The notes under the pieces are model-generated. The model had not been told where the DNA came from, searched no databases, and saw nothing but the letters and a program-made list of their open reading frames with translations. This document shows positions 43,793 through 52,407 of a DNA stretch of 64,000 nucleotides, in pieces. Position numbers and translations under genes: made by a program. Position 1 is the first letter of the stretch; the number at the start of each line of letters is the position of its first letter. Source of the DNA: Hydrogenophaga palleronii_A (GTDB lineage Bacteria > Pseudomonadota > Gammaproteobacteria > Burkholderiales > Burkholderiaceae_C); NCBI RefSeq assembly GCF_031457455.1, contig NZ_JAVDWU010000002.1, forward strand, positions 1-64,000. The letters run 5' to 3'.

Positions 43793-44929
43793 TCAGAGGC
43801 CCCCCCACACCTCCTGCGCCGTCTCCACCACCAGCGCCAGCTTTCGGCGCTGGTCTTCCACGGCGATGTTGTTGCCGTGCACGGTGCTGGAGAAGCCGCA
43901 CTGGGGTGACAGGCACAGCTGGTCCAGGGGAGCGTACGTCGACGCTTCTTCGATGCGGCGCTTGAGGTCGTCCTTGCTCTCCAACTGGCCGAACTTGGTG
44001 GTCACCAGGCCCAGCACCACGATCTTGCCGGGTTTGAGGAAGCGCAGCGGGCGGAAGTCGCCGCTTCGGTCGTCGTCGTACTCCATGAAATAGGCGTCCA
44101 GGTTCATCTCAGACAACAGCGCCTCTGCCACCGGTTCGTAGTTGCCGGCGGCCGCGTGGGTGCTCTTGAAGTTGCCCCGGCACAGGTGCATGGCCAGCGT
44201 CATGCCGGCCGGCTTGTGGGCCACCACCTTGTTGATGAAGCCCGCGTAGCGGTGCGGCAATTCGTTGGGGTCGTCGCCACGGCTGCGGGCGGCCTCGCGC
44301 ATGCGCTCGTCGCACAGGTAGGCCATGTTGGTGTCGTCCATCTGTACGTAGGTGCAGCCTGCGTCGGCCAGGCTTTGCAGCTCTTCACCGTAGGCCTTGG
44401 CCACGTCGTCGTAGAACACCGGGTCAAGCTCGGGGTAGGCCTCTTTGCTGATGCCGGCGCGCCCGCCCCGGAAATGCAACATGGTGGGCGAGGGAATGGT
44501 CACCTTGGGCACCACCCCGGGCAGGCCCAGCGCGTCCACCTGGCCCTTCAGGTACTGGAAGTCGGCGAGCTGGATGTTCTTGGCGTGGCGGACCTTGTCG
44601 ATCACACGAATCACCGGCGGTGCCAGTTCCTCGGTGCCGTCGGGCCGAACGATGGTGACCGGGATGTCGGTCTTGACGCCGCCCAGCTGTTCCAGAAAGT
44701 CGATGTGGAAATAGGTGCGACGGAACTCGCCGTCGGTGATCGACTGCAGCCCCACATCGGCCTGGAATTTCACGATCTCGGTGATCGCCCGGTCTTCCAC
44801 CACGCGCAGCTGCTCGGCACTCAGGCTCTTCTTGTTGAAGAACTGGTCACGGGCTTCCAGCAGGTAGGCTGGTCGCAGAAAGCTGCCTACATGGTCGGCC
44901 CGGAACGGGGGGTGGGTACGCAGTGTCAT
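43793..44929 (-). CDS. MetE C-terminal-like cobalamin-independent methyltransferase
   Basis: A 378-residue protein matching only the catalytic C-terminal domain of methionine synthase MetE, like Bacillus YxjG/YxjH. Visible parts are RADHVGSFLRP, ITDGEFRR, MQMDDTNMAYL-type Asp region, MHLCRGN (His-x-Cys zinc ligands) and LSPQCGFSS (third Cys ligand). Such proteins move a methyl group from a folate or other donor to a thiol. The neighbour genes are for transport and regulation, not methionine synthesis, so a role in using a methylated compound is possible. The gene is divergent from the FCD-GntR gene and shares paired boxes with it. Confidence 0.85.
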   Translation of the reverse strand: MTLRTHPPFRADHVGSFLRPAYLLEARDQFFNKKSLSAEQLRVVEDRAITEIVKFQADVGLQSITDGEFRRTYFHIDFLEQLGGVKTDIPVTIVRPDGTEELAPPVIRVIDKVRHAKNIQLADFQYLKGQVDALGLPGVVPKVTIPSPTMLHFRGGRAGISKEAYPELDPVFYDDVAKAYGEELQSLADAGCTYVQMDDTNMAYLCDERMREAARSRGDDPNELPHRYAGFINKVVAHKPAGMTLAMHLCRGNFKSTHAAAGNYEPVAEALLSEMNLDAYFMEYDDDRSGDFRPLRFLKPGKIVVLGLVTTKFGQLESKDDLKRRIEEASTYAPLDQLCLSPQCGFSSTVHGNNIAVEDQRRKLALVVETAQEVWGGL

Positions 44930-44984
44930 GAGGTTCCTCAGGTGTGGTGTGACGGGGTAGATGTTGCACTGTGCCAGCCTTTGC

Positions 44985-45056
44985 TGGATACAGAAACATC
45001 AGGAAAACCCCAATACAGGGGCATTTGCTGCCTTGAACCCCGGGTTTCTGTATACA
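44985..45056. promoter_or_regulatory. paired inverted boxes between MetE-like gene and GntR gene
   Basis: TGGATACAGAAAC (44985-44997) and GTTTCTGTATACA (45044-45056) are complementary at 12 of 13 positions. The second contains the palindrome TGTATACA, ten bases before the regulator start. FadR/FCD-type GntR proteins bind short dyads of this kind, so a looped or cooperative operator for both divergent genes is likely. Confidence 0.6.
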
Positions 45057-45065
45057 TTGAAGGCC

Positions 45066-45875
45066 ATGGACCCAGTGATTTCCGTTGCCGCGTCGACCGC
45101 TCCAGACATCCCCGCCGAGCGCCGCACCCCGGTGGGCGACGGGGCGGAAAGCGTGCAGGTGCGCGCGTTGCTGCAGTTGCGCGAACTGGTGCTTTCCGGC
45201 GAGCTGCCGGGGGGCTCGCGCATCGCCGAAATGGCCATCGTCGAGCGCCTGGGCGTATCGCGCACACCCGTGCGTGCCGCGCTGATGCGGCTGGAGCAGG
45301 AAGGCCTGTTGGCGGCATTGCCCAACGGCGGCTATGTGGTGCAGACTTTTTCTGAGAGCGATGTGGCCGACGCCATTGAACTGCGCGGCACGCTGGAGGG
45401 CCTGCTGGCGAGGCTGGCGGCCGAACGCGGGGTGCCGGGTGAGGATGTCTTGGAAGCGCGTGAGTGCCTGGCCGCGATCGACGAGGTGCTGGCCGCACCT
45501 GTGCTCGACGACGAAGCGTTTTCCCGCTACGTTGCGCTCAACAGCCGCTTCCACGCCCTGATTCGCGACATGGCGAAAAGCCCCACCATCGCCCGTCAAC
45601 TGGAAAAGGTGTTCAGCCTGCCGTTTGCCTCACCTTCGGGCTTTGTGCTGACCAAGGCGCACTCGTCCCAGGCACGCGACATGCTCATCGTGGCGCAGGA
45701 CCAGCACCACCAGGTGCTCGACGCGATCGAGCGCCGCGAAGGCGCACGTGCGGAGTTCATCCTGCGTGAACACGCCCGCCTGGCGCAACGCAATCTGCGA
45801 GAGGCCCTGGCTGCCCACGCCATTGGCCAGGCGCCCGCGTCCCTGCCTTCCTTCAAACTCATTCGCCGGCCCTGA
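45066..45875 (+). CDS. GntR family regulator, FCD (FadR-like) subfamily
   Basis: A 269-residue regulator. Residues ~25-95 hold the winged helix (SRIAEMAIVERLGVSRTPVRAAL, then LPNGGYVV). Residues ~105-240 are the all-helical FCD domain with metal/ligand residues in the FHALIRDMA and DQHHQVLDAIERREG helices. FCD regulators usually sense small carboxylates. It lies divergent from the MetE-like gene and upstream of dctP2, so it probably controls one or both. Start 45066 gives the usual short lead before the DNA-binding domain. Confidence 0.9.
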   Translation: MDPVISVAASTAPDIPAERRTPVGDGAESVQVRALLQLRELVLSGELPGGSRIAEMAIVERLGVSRTPVRAALMRLEQEGLLAALPNGGYVVQTFSESDVADAIELRGTLEGLLARLAAERGVPGEDVLEARECLAAIDEVLAAPVLDDEAFSRYVALNSRFHALIRDMAKSPTIARQLEKVFSLPFASPSGFVLTKAHSSQARDMLIVAQDQHHQVLDAIERREGARAEFILREHARLAQRNLREALAAHAIGQAPASLPSFKLIRRP

Positions 45876-45930
45876 TCACATGGAAGCGCTTGACCAATAC
45901 CGGCTCCCGCCCAGCTTTGCTGGCGGCGTT

Positions 45931-45986
45931 CTATGCCAAGCTGGCATAGCTGAAAGTCCCAATTACCTCTGGCGCATACGGCGCCA
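45931..45986. promoter_or_regulatory. two inverted repeats before dctP2
   Basis: CTATGCCA-AGC-TGGCATAG (45931-45949) is a perfect 19-base dyad. TGGCGC-ATACG-GCGCCA (45970-45986) is a second perfect one 20 bases further on. Both lie in the gene-free region before the second DctP gene, 100-160 bases from its start. They look like operator sites; the binding protein is unknown. Confidence 0.55.
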
Positions 45987-46088
45987 TCCTTGCAAAGTGT
46001 GGGCTCCCTCATTTCCAGAAAACTTCGATCCGGGGTCGGCCCACACGCCCCTGGTTCGAACTCCCTTCCCTCGACAGGAGACAAATCC

Positions 46089-47135
46089 ATGACATCCCCT
46101 TCCATCAAGCGGCGCACAGCCGTGTTGGCGCTGGCAGTGGCAGCAGCTGGCTCCATGGCAGGCTCGGCGCTCGCCCAGCAGCCTGTGACCCTTCGTCTCC
46201 ATCAGATGCTGCCACCCCAGGCCACGATCCCGGCGCGCGCCCTGACGCCCTGGGCCGAGAAGGTTGAAGCGGAGTCGGGGGGGCGCATCAAGGTGCAGCT
46301 TTTCCATGCCATGCAACTGGGCGGCGCGCCTCCTCAGCTGTTCGACCAAGCGCGCGACGGCGTGGTCGACCTGACCTGGACCGTGCTGGGCTACACCCCG
46401 GGTCGATTCAACAAGGCCGAGGTGTTTGAACTGCCTTTCATGAGCGGTTCGGCAGAGGCTTCCTCGAGGGCCTTTCAGGAATATGTGGAGCAGTTCGCGG
46501 CAGACGAATTCCGCAGCGTCAAGCTGATCGCGGTGCACACGCATGGCCCTGGCCTGTTTCACACCAAGAACCCGGTCACCGGTCTGGAGAGCCTGCGTGG
46601 CATGAAGATTCGCGGCGGTTCGCGCATCATCAACAACATGCTGACCAAGCTGGGCGCGACGCCGGTGGGCATGCCAGTGCCGGCCGTGACGGAAGCCTTG
46701 TCCAAGGGGGTGATCGACGGCACCACGATTCCGTGGGAAGTGACGCCTGCCCTCAAGGTCTCTGAACTGGTCAAGAACCACACCACCTTCGCAGGCACCA
46801 CCGGTCTGTACACCCAGACCTTCGCCTTCTCCATGAACCGCAATGCCTATGACCGCCTGCCTGCGGACCTGAAGAAGGTCATTGACGACAACTCCGGTAT
46901 CGAGACCGCCGCGATGTTTGGTCGCGCCATGGACGAGGGCGACAAGGCGGGCCGCGCCATCGCCGTCAAGGCTGGCAACAACATCGTGGCGCTTGATGTC
47001 GCCGAGACGCAGCGGTGGCGCCGCACGGCCGCCACGGTTGAAACCGACTGGGTGGCAGAAATGAAGGGCAAGAACATCGATGGCGCCAAGCTCGCTGCCG
47101 AGGCGCGTGCGCTGATCGCGAAACATTCTCGCTGA
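46089..47135 (+). CDS. TRAP transporter substrate-binding protein DctP (paralogue 2)
   Basis: A 348-residue receptor with a Sec signal (AVLALAVAAAGSMAGSALA). It is closely related to the DctP encoded 3.4 kb upstream, sharing the LRLHQxLPPQ start, GYTPGRF and GMKIRGG with its Arg. AGGAGA precedes the ATG at 46089. It is followed by a terminator and then by dctQ and dctM, so it is the natural partner of that permease. The two copies differ in the 99-160 region (PFMSGSAEASS against PFIAGLSAEKTS), which could mean different ligands. Confidence 0.93.
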   Translation: MTSPSIKRRTAVLALAVAAAGSMAGSALAQQPVTLRLHQMLPPQATIPARALTPWAEKVEAESGGRIKVQLFHAMQLGGAPPQLFDQARDGVVDLTWTVLGYTPGRFNKAEVFELPFMSGSAEASSRAFQEYVEQFAADEFRSVKLIAVHTHGPGLFHTKNPVTGLESLRGMKIRGGSRIINNMLTKLGATPVGMPVPAVTEALSKGVIDGTTIPWEVTPALKVSELVKNHTTFAGTTGLYTQTFAFSMNRNAYDRLPADLKKVIDDNSGIETAAMFGRAMDEGDKAGRAIAVKAGNNIVALDVAETQRWRRTAATVETDWVAEMKGKNIDGAKLAAEARALIAKHSR

Positions 47136-47439
47136 GGCCTCCATACCCCGTGGCCGTCCCTATTGCTGGACGGCCATTTTTTCGGGTGCGGCATGGCGGG
47201 TGGGCACCCGGCTCAAGCCTGGCTGAGAGCTTGCAGCGGGTGTTGGGTGGGTCGACGGTTACGAATAGGTAAATTGATTAAATGATGCGAAACACTGCGG
47301 TATATTCTCTGCGCTTTGGTCGCCTGCTGGATTCCAGCGGTGCTGGGACCATGGGAGACAATGACCGGAATTTGCAGGGTGCCCGCCTGGGTCACGCCCT
47401 TCTGCTTCCTCTGCACTGGACCTCGCCCACAAGGAATTG
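47136..47439 (+). other. 304-base gap before dctQ with possible promoter
   Basis: After the terminator, the stretch at 47255-47310 is AT-rich and contains TATATT (47301-47306), a likely -10 box. The -35 box is unclear. No gene or further structure was recognised in the rest. Confidence 0.45.
47151..47182 (+). terminator. intrinsic terminator after dctP2
   Basis: TGGCCGTCC and GGACGGCCA form a perfect nine-base stem with an eight-base loop, followed by six T residues. It ends the dctP2 transcript before dctQM, so the receptor is probably made in excess of the permease or by a separate message. Confidence 0.9.
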
Positions 47440-47964
47440 ATGATGACTGGTTGGATATACCGGATCGCGAACTGGACCGCCCTGATCGGTGGTTTGATGC
47501 TGTGCGCCCTGACGATCTTGATTGTGATCAGCGTCTCTGGGCGCGCCTTGATCGGTCTGGGCCTGGGGCCGGTGCCGGGTGACTTTGAACTGGTGGAAGT
47601 GGGCACGGCGCTCGCGGTGTTCTTTTTCCTGCCCTGGTGCTACCTCAAGGGCGGCCACGCCACGGTGGACCTGCTCTACATGCACTTGCCCAATGTGGCG
47701 CGCCGGGTGATCGACACCATCAGCGATGTGCTGATGCTGGCGGTATGGCTGATGCTCTCCTGGATGTTGTGGGAAGGCATGCTGGAAAAGCGCGAATACC
47801 AGGAAACCACGTTCATTCTCCAGATGCCCATCTGGTGGGCCTATGCCGTTTGCATGGTGGGCGCTGCGATTGGCTGCCTGTGCTACATCGCCAAGACACT
47901 GACCCAGTTCGGTATTGGCTCGGTGCCTGCCGGGTTCACCACCGACGGTGGTGGAAGCCACTGA
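47440..47964 (+). CDS. dctQ: TRAP transporter small permease DctQ
   Basis: A 174-residue inner-membrane protein with four helices. Family signs are FELVEVGTALAVFFFLPWCYLKGGH after helix 2 and the VDLLYMHLP segment. It binds DctM and the receptor. AAGGA lies before two ATG codons (47440 and 47443); the first is used. It is followed by dctM after 90 bases. Confidence 0.92.
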   Translation: MMTGWIYRIANWTALIGGLMLCALTILIVISVSGRALIGLGLGPVPGDFELVEVGTALAVFFFLPWCYLKGGHATVDLLYMHLPNVARRVIDTISDVLMLAVWLMLSWMLWEGMLEKREYQETTFILQMPIWWAYAVCMVGAAIGCLCYIAKTLTQFGIGSVPAGFTTDGGGSH

Positions 47965-48054
47965 GCATGCGCGACGCCCGCCCCCCAATCCCCGTTTCCC
48001 TGCCCAGCATGGGCGCATTGACCGCCCTCGTGCCGGTCTGCCTGAAAGCCTGAA

Positions 48055-49371
48055 ATGTCCGGTATCGAACTCGCCGCTTGGTCCTTCCCCATCCTGCTGC
48101 TGATGATCTTCATCCGCATCCCGATCGGCCTGTCCATGCTCGTCTGCGGCCTGGTGGGCGCCGGCATCATCTACGGCAGCGCTGCGCCTATCCTCAACCA
48201 GCTCAAGCAAGTCACCTACAGCACTTTCTCGAATTACTCGCTCTCGGTCATTCCGCTCTTTCTCCTGATGGGCCAGTTTGCGGCGCTGGGAGGGTTGTCG
48301 CAGGCGCTTTTCAAGGCAGCAGAAGCCTGGATCGGTCACCGCAAGGGTGGGGTGGCCATGGCGGCCGTGGGCGCGTGTGCTGGCTTCGGCGCCATCTGTG
48401 GCTCTTCGCTGGCCACCGCCGCCACCATGGGCCAGGTGGCCCTGCCGGAACTCAAGCGCGCTGGCTATGCCGGTGGTATTTCCACCGCCACACTGGCCGC
48501 CGGTGGCACGCTGGGCATCCTGATTCCACCTTCCGTGGTGCTGGTGATCTACGCCATCCTGACCGAACAGAACATCGCCAAGCTGTTCCTGGCCGCCTTC
48601 GTGCCGGGCATTCTGGCGGCCATCGGCTACATGATCGTGATTGCGATCTACGCGCGTGTGCGCCCCAAGGAAATGGGCACCATGCCGCCCATGCCCATGA
48701 AAGACCGCTGGCTCGCCACCGCCAAGGTCTGGCCGGTGATGGTGATCTTTGTGGCCGTGGTGGGGGGCATCTACAGCGGCCTGTTCACACCCACCGAAGG
48801 TGCAGCCGTGGGCGCCTTCGGCACCGGCCTGGCTGCATGGTTCGCCGGTGGGCTGAACCGCAAGACCCTGTTGGGCGCCATCCTGGGTACGGCGATTGCC
48901 ACTGGCATGATCTTCATGATCGTGCTGGGTGCGGGTGTCTACAACACCTTCCTGGCGCTGTCGCAACTGCCGCAGGAAGCTGCGTCCATGGTGGGGGGCT
49001 CCGGCCTGAATCCCTGGGTGGTGCTGGTGGCCATTCTGGTCATCTATGTGATCCTGGGTTGCTTCATGGACTCGCTGTCCATGATTCTGCTGACCATCCC
49101 GGTGTTCTTCCCCATCGTCACGGCGCTGGACTTCGGGCTGCCACCGGAAGAGTTCGCCATCTGGTTCGGCATTCTGGTGCTGATCGTGGTGGAGGTGGGC
49201 CTGATCACGCCGCCGGTGGGCATGAACCTGTTCGTGATCAATTCCATGGCCAAGGACGTGCCCATCATGGCCACCTACCGGGGTGTGATGCCGTTCGTGC
49301 TGAGCGACGTGATCCGCACCGCCATCCTGGTGGCGTTTCCCTCGATCACCGTGTTCGTGTTGCGCCTTTGA
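48055..49371 (+). CDS. dctM: TRAP transporter large permease DctM
   Basis: A 438-residue inner-membrane transporter with about eleven to thirteen helices. Hallmarks are SVIPLFLLMGQFA, GFGAICGSSLATAATMG, GTLGILIPPSVVLVIY and TPPVGMNLFVINS, together forming the sodium-coupled substrate channel. It would import the ligand bound by one or both DctP proteins. A strong terminator follows 37 bases after the stop. Confidence 0.95.
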   Translation: MSGIELAAWSFPILLLMIFIRIPIGLSMLVCGLVGAGIIYGSAAPILNQLKQVTYSTFSNYSLSVIPLFLLMGQFAALGGLSQALFKAAEAWIGHRKGGVAMAAVGACAGFGAICGSSLATAATMGQVALPELKRAGYAGGISTATLAAGGTLGILIPPSVVLVIYAILTEQNIAKLFLAAFVPGILAAIGYMIVIAIYARVRPKEMGTMPPMPMKDRWLATAKVWPVMVIFVAVVGGIYSGLFTPTEGAAVGAFGTGLAAWFAGGLNRKTLLGAILGTAIATGMIFMIVLGAGVYNTFLALSQLPQEAASMVGGSGLNPWVVLVAILVIYVILGCFMDSLSMILLTIPVFFPIVTALDFGLPPEEFAIWFGILVLIVVEVGLITPPVGMNLFVINSMAKDVPIMATYRGVMPFVLSDVIRTAILVAFPSITVFVLRL

Positions 49372-49407
49372 TGTCGGCGTGCGCTGCGCTTACATGCGCA
49401 AACGAAG

Positions 49408-49431
49408 GGCCTGCCCAAGCAGGCCTTTTTT
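49408..49431 (+). terminator. intrinsic terminator after dctM
   Basis: GGCCTGC and GCAGGCC form a perfect seven-base stem with the loop CCAA, directly followed by six T residues. It closes the TRAP unit. Confidence 0.93.
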
Positions 49432-49476
49432 GTTGACACTTGACGCTTTCGATCACTGAGCCCAAGGAGACCCCCG

Positions 49477-50472
49477 ATGCCCGTACCGTTCATTCGCCGA
49501 CGCCATCTTCTCTCACTTGCTGCGCTGGGTCTGGGCATGACAGGTCTGGCACCCACCCTGGCCACTGCGCAGGCCACGTTCCCCAGCAAGAGCGTGCGCA
49601 TCATCGTGCCGTTTGGGCCAGGCGGCGTGGGCGACCTCACGGCGCGCGCCGTGGGACAGAAGCTGGCAGAGCGGCTGGGCCAGCCAGTGGTGATCGAAAA
49701 CCGGCCGGGTGCCGGTGGCGTGGCGGCCGCAGAGGCAGTGGCCCGTGCCGAGCCAGATGGCCACACCCTGTTCCTGATGTCCAACGGCACCGCCGTCACT
49801 GCGGGCTTGTTCAAGACGCTGCCATTCAACACGGTGAAAGACTTCAAGCCCATCTCCACACTGGGCTACTTTGACATCGCCGTGGTGTCGGGCACGGAAG
49901 CGCCTTACACCACACTGGCCGAGGTAATTGCGTATGCCAAGGCGAATCCCGGCAAGCTGAACGTGGGCAGCATCAACGTGGGCAGCACGCAGAACCTCAC
50001 CGCCGAGTTGTTCAAGAGTTCGGCTGGTATCGATGTGCAAGTGGTGCCGTTCAACGGCACGCCCGCCCTGGTGGCCGCCCTGCGCGGGCGCCAGGTGGAC
50101 GTGGCGGTGGAGATGCTGGGGCCGGTGTTGCCGCAGATCCATGCCGGCGCACTGAGGCCGCTGGCTGTGACTGGAGAGACCCGCTCCATCGTGCAGCCTC
50201 GTGTGCCCACGGCCAAGGAGGCCGGCGTGACAGGCCTGGTGGCCTCGTCCTGGAATGCACTGGCTGCGCCGGCTGGCACACCGCCTGCTGTGATCAACCG
50301 CCTGCACCGCGAAATCGTGGCTGCCCTGGGTGACGCCGAGGTGCAACAGCGCCTGCGCACACTCAATGTCGAAGCCAAGGCCTCCACGCCCGAGCAGGCG
50401 GCCGCGCTGCTGGCCGCTGACATCCTTCGATGGAGTGCCGTGATCGAGCGCGTCGGCATTCCGAAGCAATGA
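49477..50472 (+). CDS. Bug family tripartite tricarboxylate transporter receptor
   Basis: A 331-residue periplasmic receptor. The N-terminus IRRRHLLSLAALGLG and cleavage after TAQA suggest Sec or Tat export. Bug motifs are RIIVPFGPGGVGDLTAR, VVIENRPGAGGVAAAE and VVPFNGTPALVAALRG. GGAGA precedes the ATG. It heads a three-gene unit with an oxidoreductase (21-base gap) and an AEC transporter. No TctAB permease is present. The ligand is unknown. Confidence 0.93.
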   Translation: MPVPFIRRRHLLSLAALGLGMTGLAPTLATAQATFPSKSVRIIVPFGPGGVGDLTARAVGQKLAERLGQPVVIENRPGAGGVAAAEAVARAEPDGHTLFLMSNGTAVTAGLFKTLPFNTVKDFKPISTLGYFDIAVVSGTEAPYTTLAEVIAYAKANPGKLNVGSINVGSTQNLTAELFKSSAGIDVQVVPFNGTPALVAALRGRQVDVAVEMLGPVLPQIHAGALRPLAVTGETRSIVQPRVPTAKEAGVTGLVASSWNALAAPAGTPPAVINRLHREIVAALGDAEVQQRLRTLNVEAKASTPEQAAALLAADILRWSAVIERVGIPKQ

Positions 50473-50493
50473 GCATCAAAGCGAGGAAGAGAG

Positions 50494-51414
50494 ATGGACA
50501 ACATGCGTGTGGGCTTTGTCGGGTTTGGAGAGGTGGGCCGCATCTTCACGGCCGGACTCAAGGCCGCTGGTGTGCCCTGGGTGGGCGCCTGGGATCTGAA
50601 ATTCGACGAGCCCGCGTTGCGCGACGCCATGGTGGCGCCGGCGACGGCCAACGAGGTGGTGGTGTGTGACGGACTTGCCGCCTTGTGTGCCGAGGCCACG
50701 CTGGTGGTCTCGGCCGTGACCGCGTCGAACACGCTGGCGGTGGCACAGGCGGTGTCGGCCCACATCCGGCCCGGTGCGTTTTTCCTCGATCTGAATTCCG
50801 CGTCGCCCGGCACCAAGCAGCAGGCCGCAGCGCTGATTGATGCGGCGGGTGCGCGCTACGTGGAAGCCGGCGTGATGACCTCGGTGCCGCCCTATGGCAT
50901 TCGTGTGCCCATGCTGCTGGGTGGCGCGCATGCGGCGACGTTGTTGCCCGCACTGCAGGCCTTGGGCATGGACGCGAAGATCGCCAGTGAAAAGCTCGGC
51001 GTGGCCTCGGCCACCAAAATGTGCCGCAGCGTGATGATCAAGGGGCTGGAAGCCCTGGTGCTGGAGAGCTATGCCACCGCACGCCATCACGGCGTGGAAG
51101 ACGCCATGATCGCCACGCTGCAGGAAACCTTTCCCGGCATCGACTGGCAGCGCCAGGGCAGCTATTTTTTCAGCCGTGTGGCGCAGCACGGCAAGCGCCG
51201 GGCAGAAGAAATGCGCGAGGTGGCGCAGACCGTGCGCGAAGCGGGCTTTGATCCCTTCATGGCGTCGGCCATTGCCGACAAACATGACTGGATGGCCGGG
51301 AAGGCGCGCGACGGCTTGTTTGCCGACCTGAGCCACAAGGCCGAGTCGCTTTCCCCCTGGCAGGCCTACGCGGATCGCCTGCTGAATCGCCCGCCTGGCG
51401 ACGCTGCGCAGTGA
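50494..51414 (+). CDS. 6-phosphogluconate dehydrogenase-like oxidoreductase with DUF1932 domain
   Basis: A 306-residue NAD(P)-dependent enzyme of the beta-hydroxyacid dehydrogenase type. The Rossmann motif is VGFVGFGEVGRIF, followed by LDLNSASPGTKQ and EAGVMTSVPPYG. The catalytic Lys region is around ATKMCRSVMIKG, and the C-terminal DUF1932 helical domain begins near there. It would oxidise a 2-hydroxy or 3-hydroxy acid, or reduce a keto acid. GAGGAAGAGAG precedes the ATG. Its placement between a receptor and a carboxylate transporter suits an acid catabolic role. Confidence 0.88.
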   Translation: MDNMRVGFVGFGEVGRIFTAGLKAAGVPWVGAWDLKFDEPALRDAMVAPATANEVVVCDGLAALCAEATLVVSAVTASNTLAVAQAVSAHIRPGAFFLDLNSASPGTKQQAAALIDAAGARYVEAGVMTSVPPYGIRVPMLLGGAHAATLLPALQALGMDAKIASEKLGVASATKMCRSVMIKGLEALVLESYATARHHGVEDAMIATLQETFPGIDWQRQGSYFFSRVAQHGKRRAEEMREVAQTVREAGFDPFMASAIADKHDWMAGKARDGLFADLSHKAESLSPWQAYADRLLNRPPGDAAQ

Positions 51415-51426
51415 GCTTCCAGCTGC

Positions 51427-52380
51427 ATGCTTGACATCTTCACCATCACCGGCCCGATCTACCTGTGTATCGCGGCCGGGTTTGCGAGTGTTCGCCTGGG
51501 CCTGTTCAGCGCCGCCGACATGCGGGTGCTGGGCCGTTTCGTGATCCAGATTGCCCTGCCGGCGCTGCTGTTCAACGCCCTCGCTTCGCGCCCGCTGACC
51601 GAGGTCATTCACCCGGGTTACCTCATGGCCTACGCCGTCGGTTCACTGGCGCTTCTGCTGGGGGCGCTGGCGTATGCCCGGCGTGTGCAAGGCAAACCGC
51701 TGACCGAGAGCGCCTATGTGGCCATGGGCATGACCTGCTCGAACAGTGGCTACGTGGGCTATCCGGTCATGCTGCTGGCTTTCGGCCCACTGGCGGGTGT
51801 CATTCTTGCGCTCAACCTGCTCGTGGAAAACCTGGCCAAGCTGCCGTTGCTGTTTGCGCTGGCCGACGCGGGCAGCCACCAGGGGCAAAGGCCATCGGTG
51901 GCCCAGGTGCTGAAGCAGACCGCCGCACGGCAGATCCGCAACCCGATGATCGTGGCCATTTGTGCCGGTTTTCTGGTGGCCCTCGTGGGTTTGCGCCTGC
52001 CCGACGTGCTCTCGCGCACCATCAACCTGTTCTCTGCAGCCAGCGGTGGGTTGGCTCTGTTCATCATCGGCGGCACCCTGGTGGGTCTGAAGGTCAAGGG
52101 ACTGCGCAGGCAGGTGGCGATGATCACCGTGGGCAAGCTGGTGCTGCATCCTCTGGCGGTGTTTGGCGCCGTCGTGTTGCTGCCCTTGCTGGGTCTGCCG
52201 GCCGTCACCGGCGAGCTGCGCGCTGCGGCGGTTCTTTCCGCGGCCATGCCCATGCTGGGCATCTACCCCCTCCTGGCCCAGCGCCACGGCCTGGAAGGCT
52301 TCACGGCGGCAGCGCTGCTGGCCACAACGGCGACATCGTTCTTCACACTCAGCGCCATCTTGTGGATGGTGAAGGGTTGA
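51427..52380 (+). CDS. AEC family transporter
   Basis: A 317-residue inner-membrane protein with ten predicted helices in two halves. Typical parts are PALLFNALASRPL in helix 2, MTCSNSGYVGYPVMLLAFG, ARQIRNPMIVAI between the halves and AAVLSAAMPMLGIYPLLA near the end. AEC (auxin efflux carrier) proteins in bacteria move malonate, malate or similar acids. The gene is 12 bases after the oxidoreductase gene and convergent with the LysR gene. Confidence 0.9.
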   Translation: MLDIFTITGPIYLCIAAGFASVRLGLFSAADMRVLGRFVIQIALPALLFNALASRPLTEVIHPGYLMAYAVGSLALLLGALAYARRVQGKPLTESAYVAMGMTCSNSGYVGYPVMLLAFGPLAGVILALNLLVENLAKLPLLFALADAGSHQGQRPSVAQVLKQTAARQIRNPMIVAICAGFLVALVGLRLPDVLSRTINLFSAASGGLALFIIGGTLVGLKVKGLRRQVAMITVGKLVLHPLAVFGAVVLLPLLGLPAVTGELRAAAVLSAAMPMLGIYPLLAQRHGLEGFTAAALLATTATSFFTLSAILWMVKG

Positions 52381-52407
52381 GCCCTCGCGGCGCTGCGCGG
52401 CGGAAGG

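Noticed and set aside
52381..52407. Short GC-rich dyad between the AEC and LysR genes as another repeat copy
   Set aside because: It lacks the CCCCC/GGGGG and GCCCGGCAAAGCCGG hairpins of the repeat family, so it may be only a small terminator stem.
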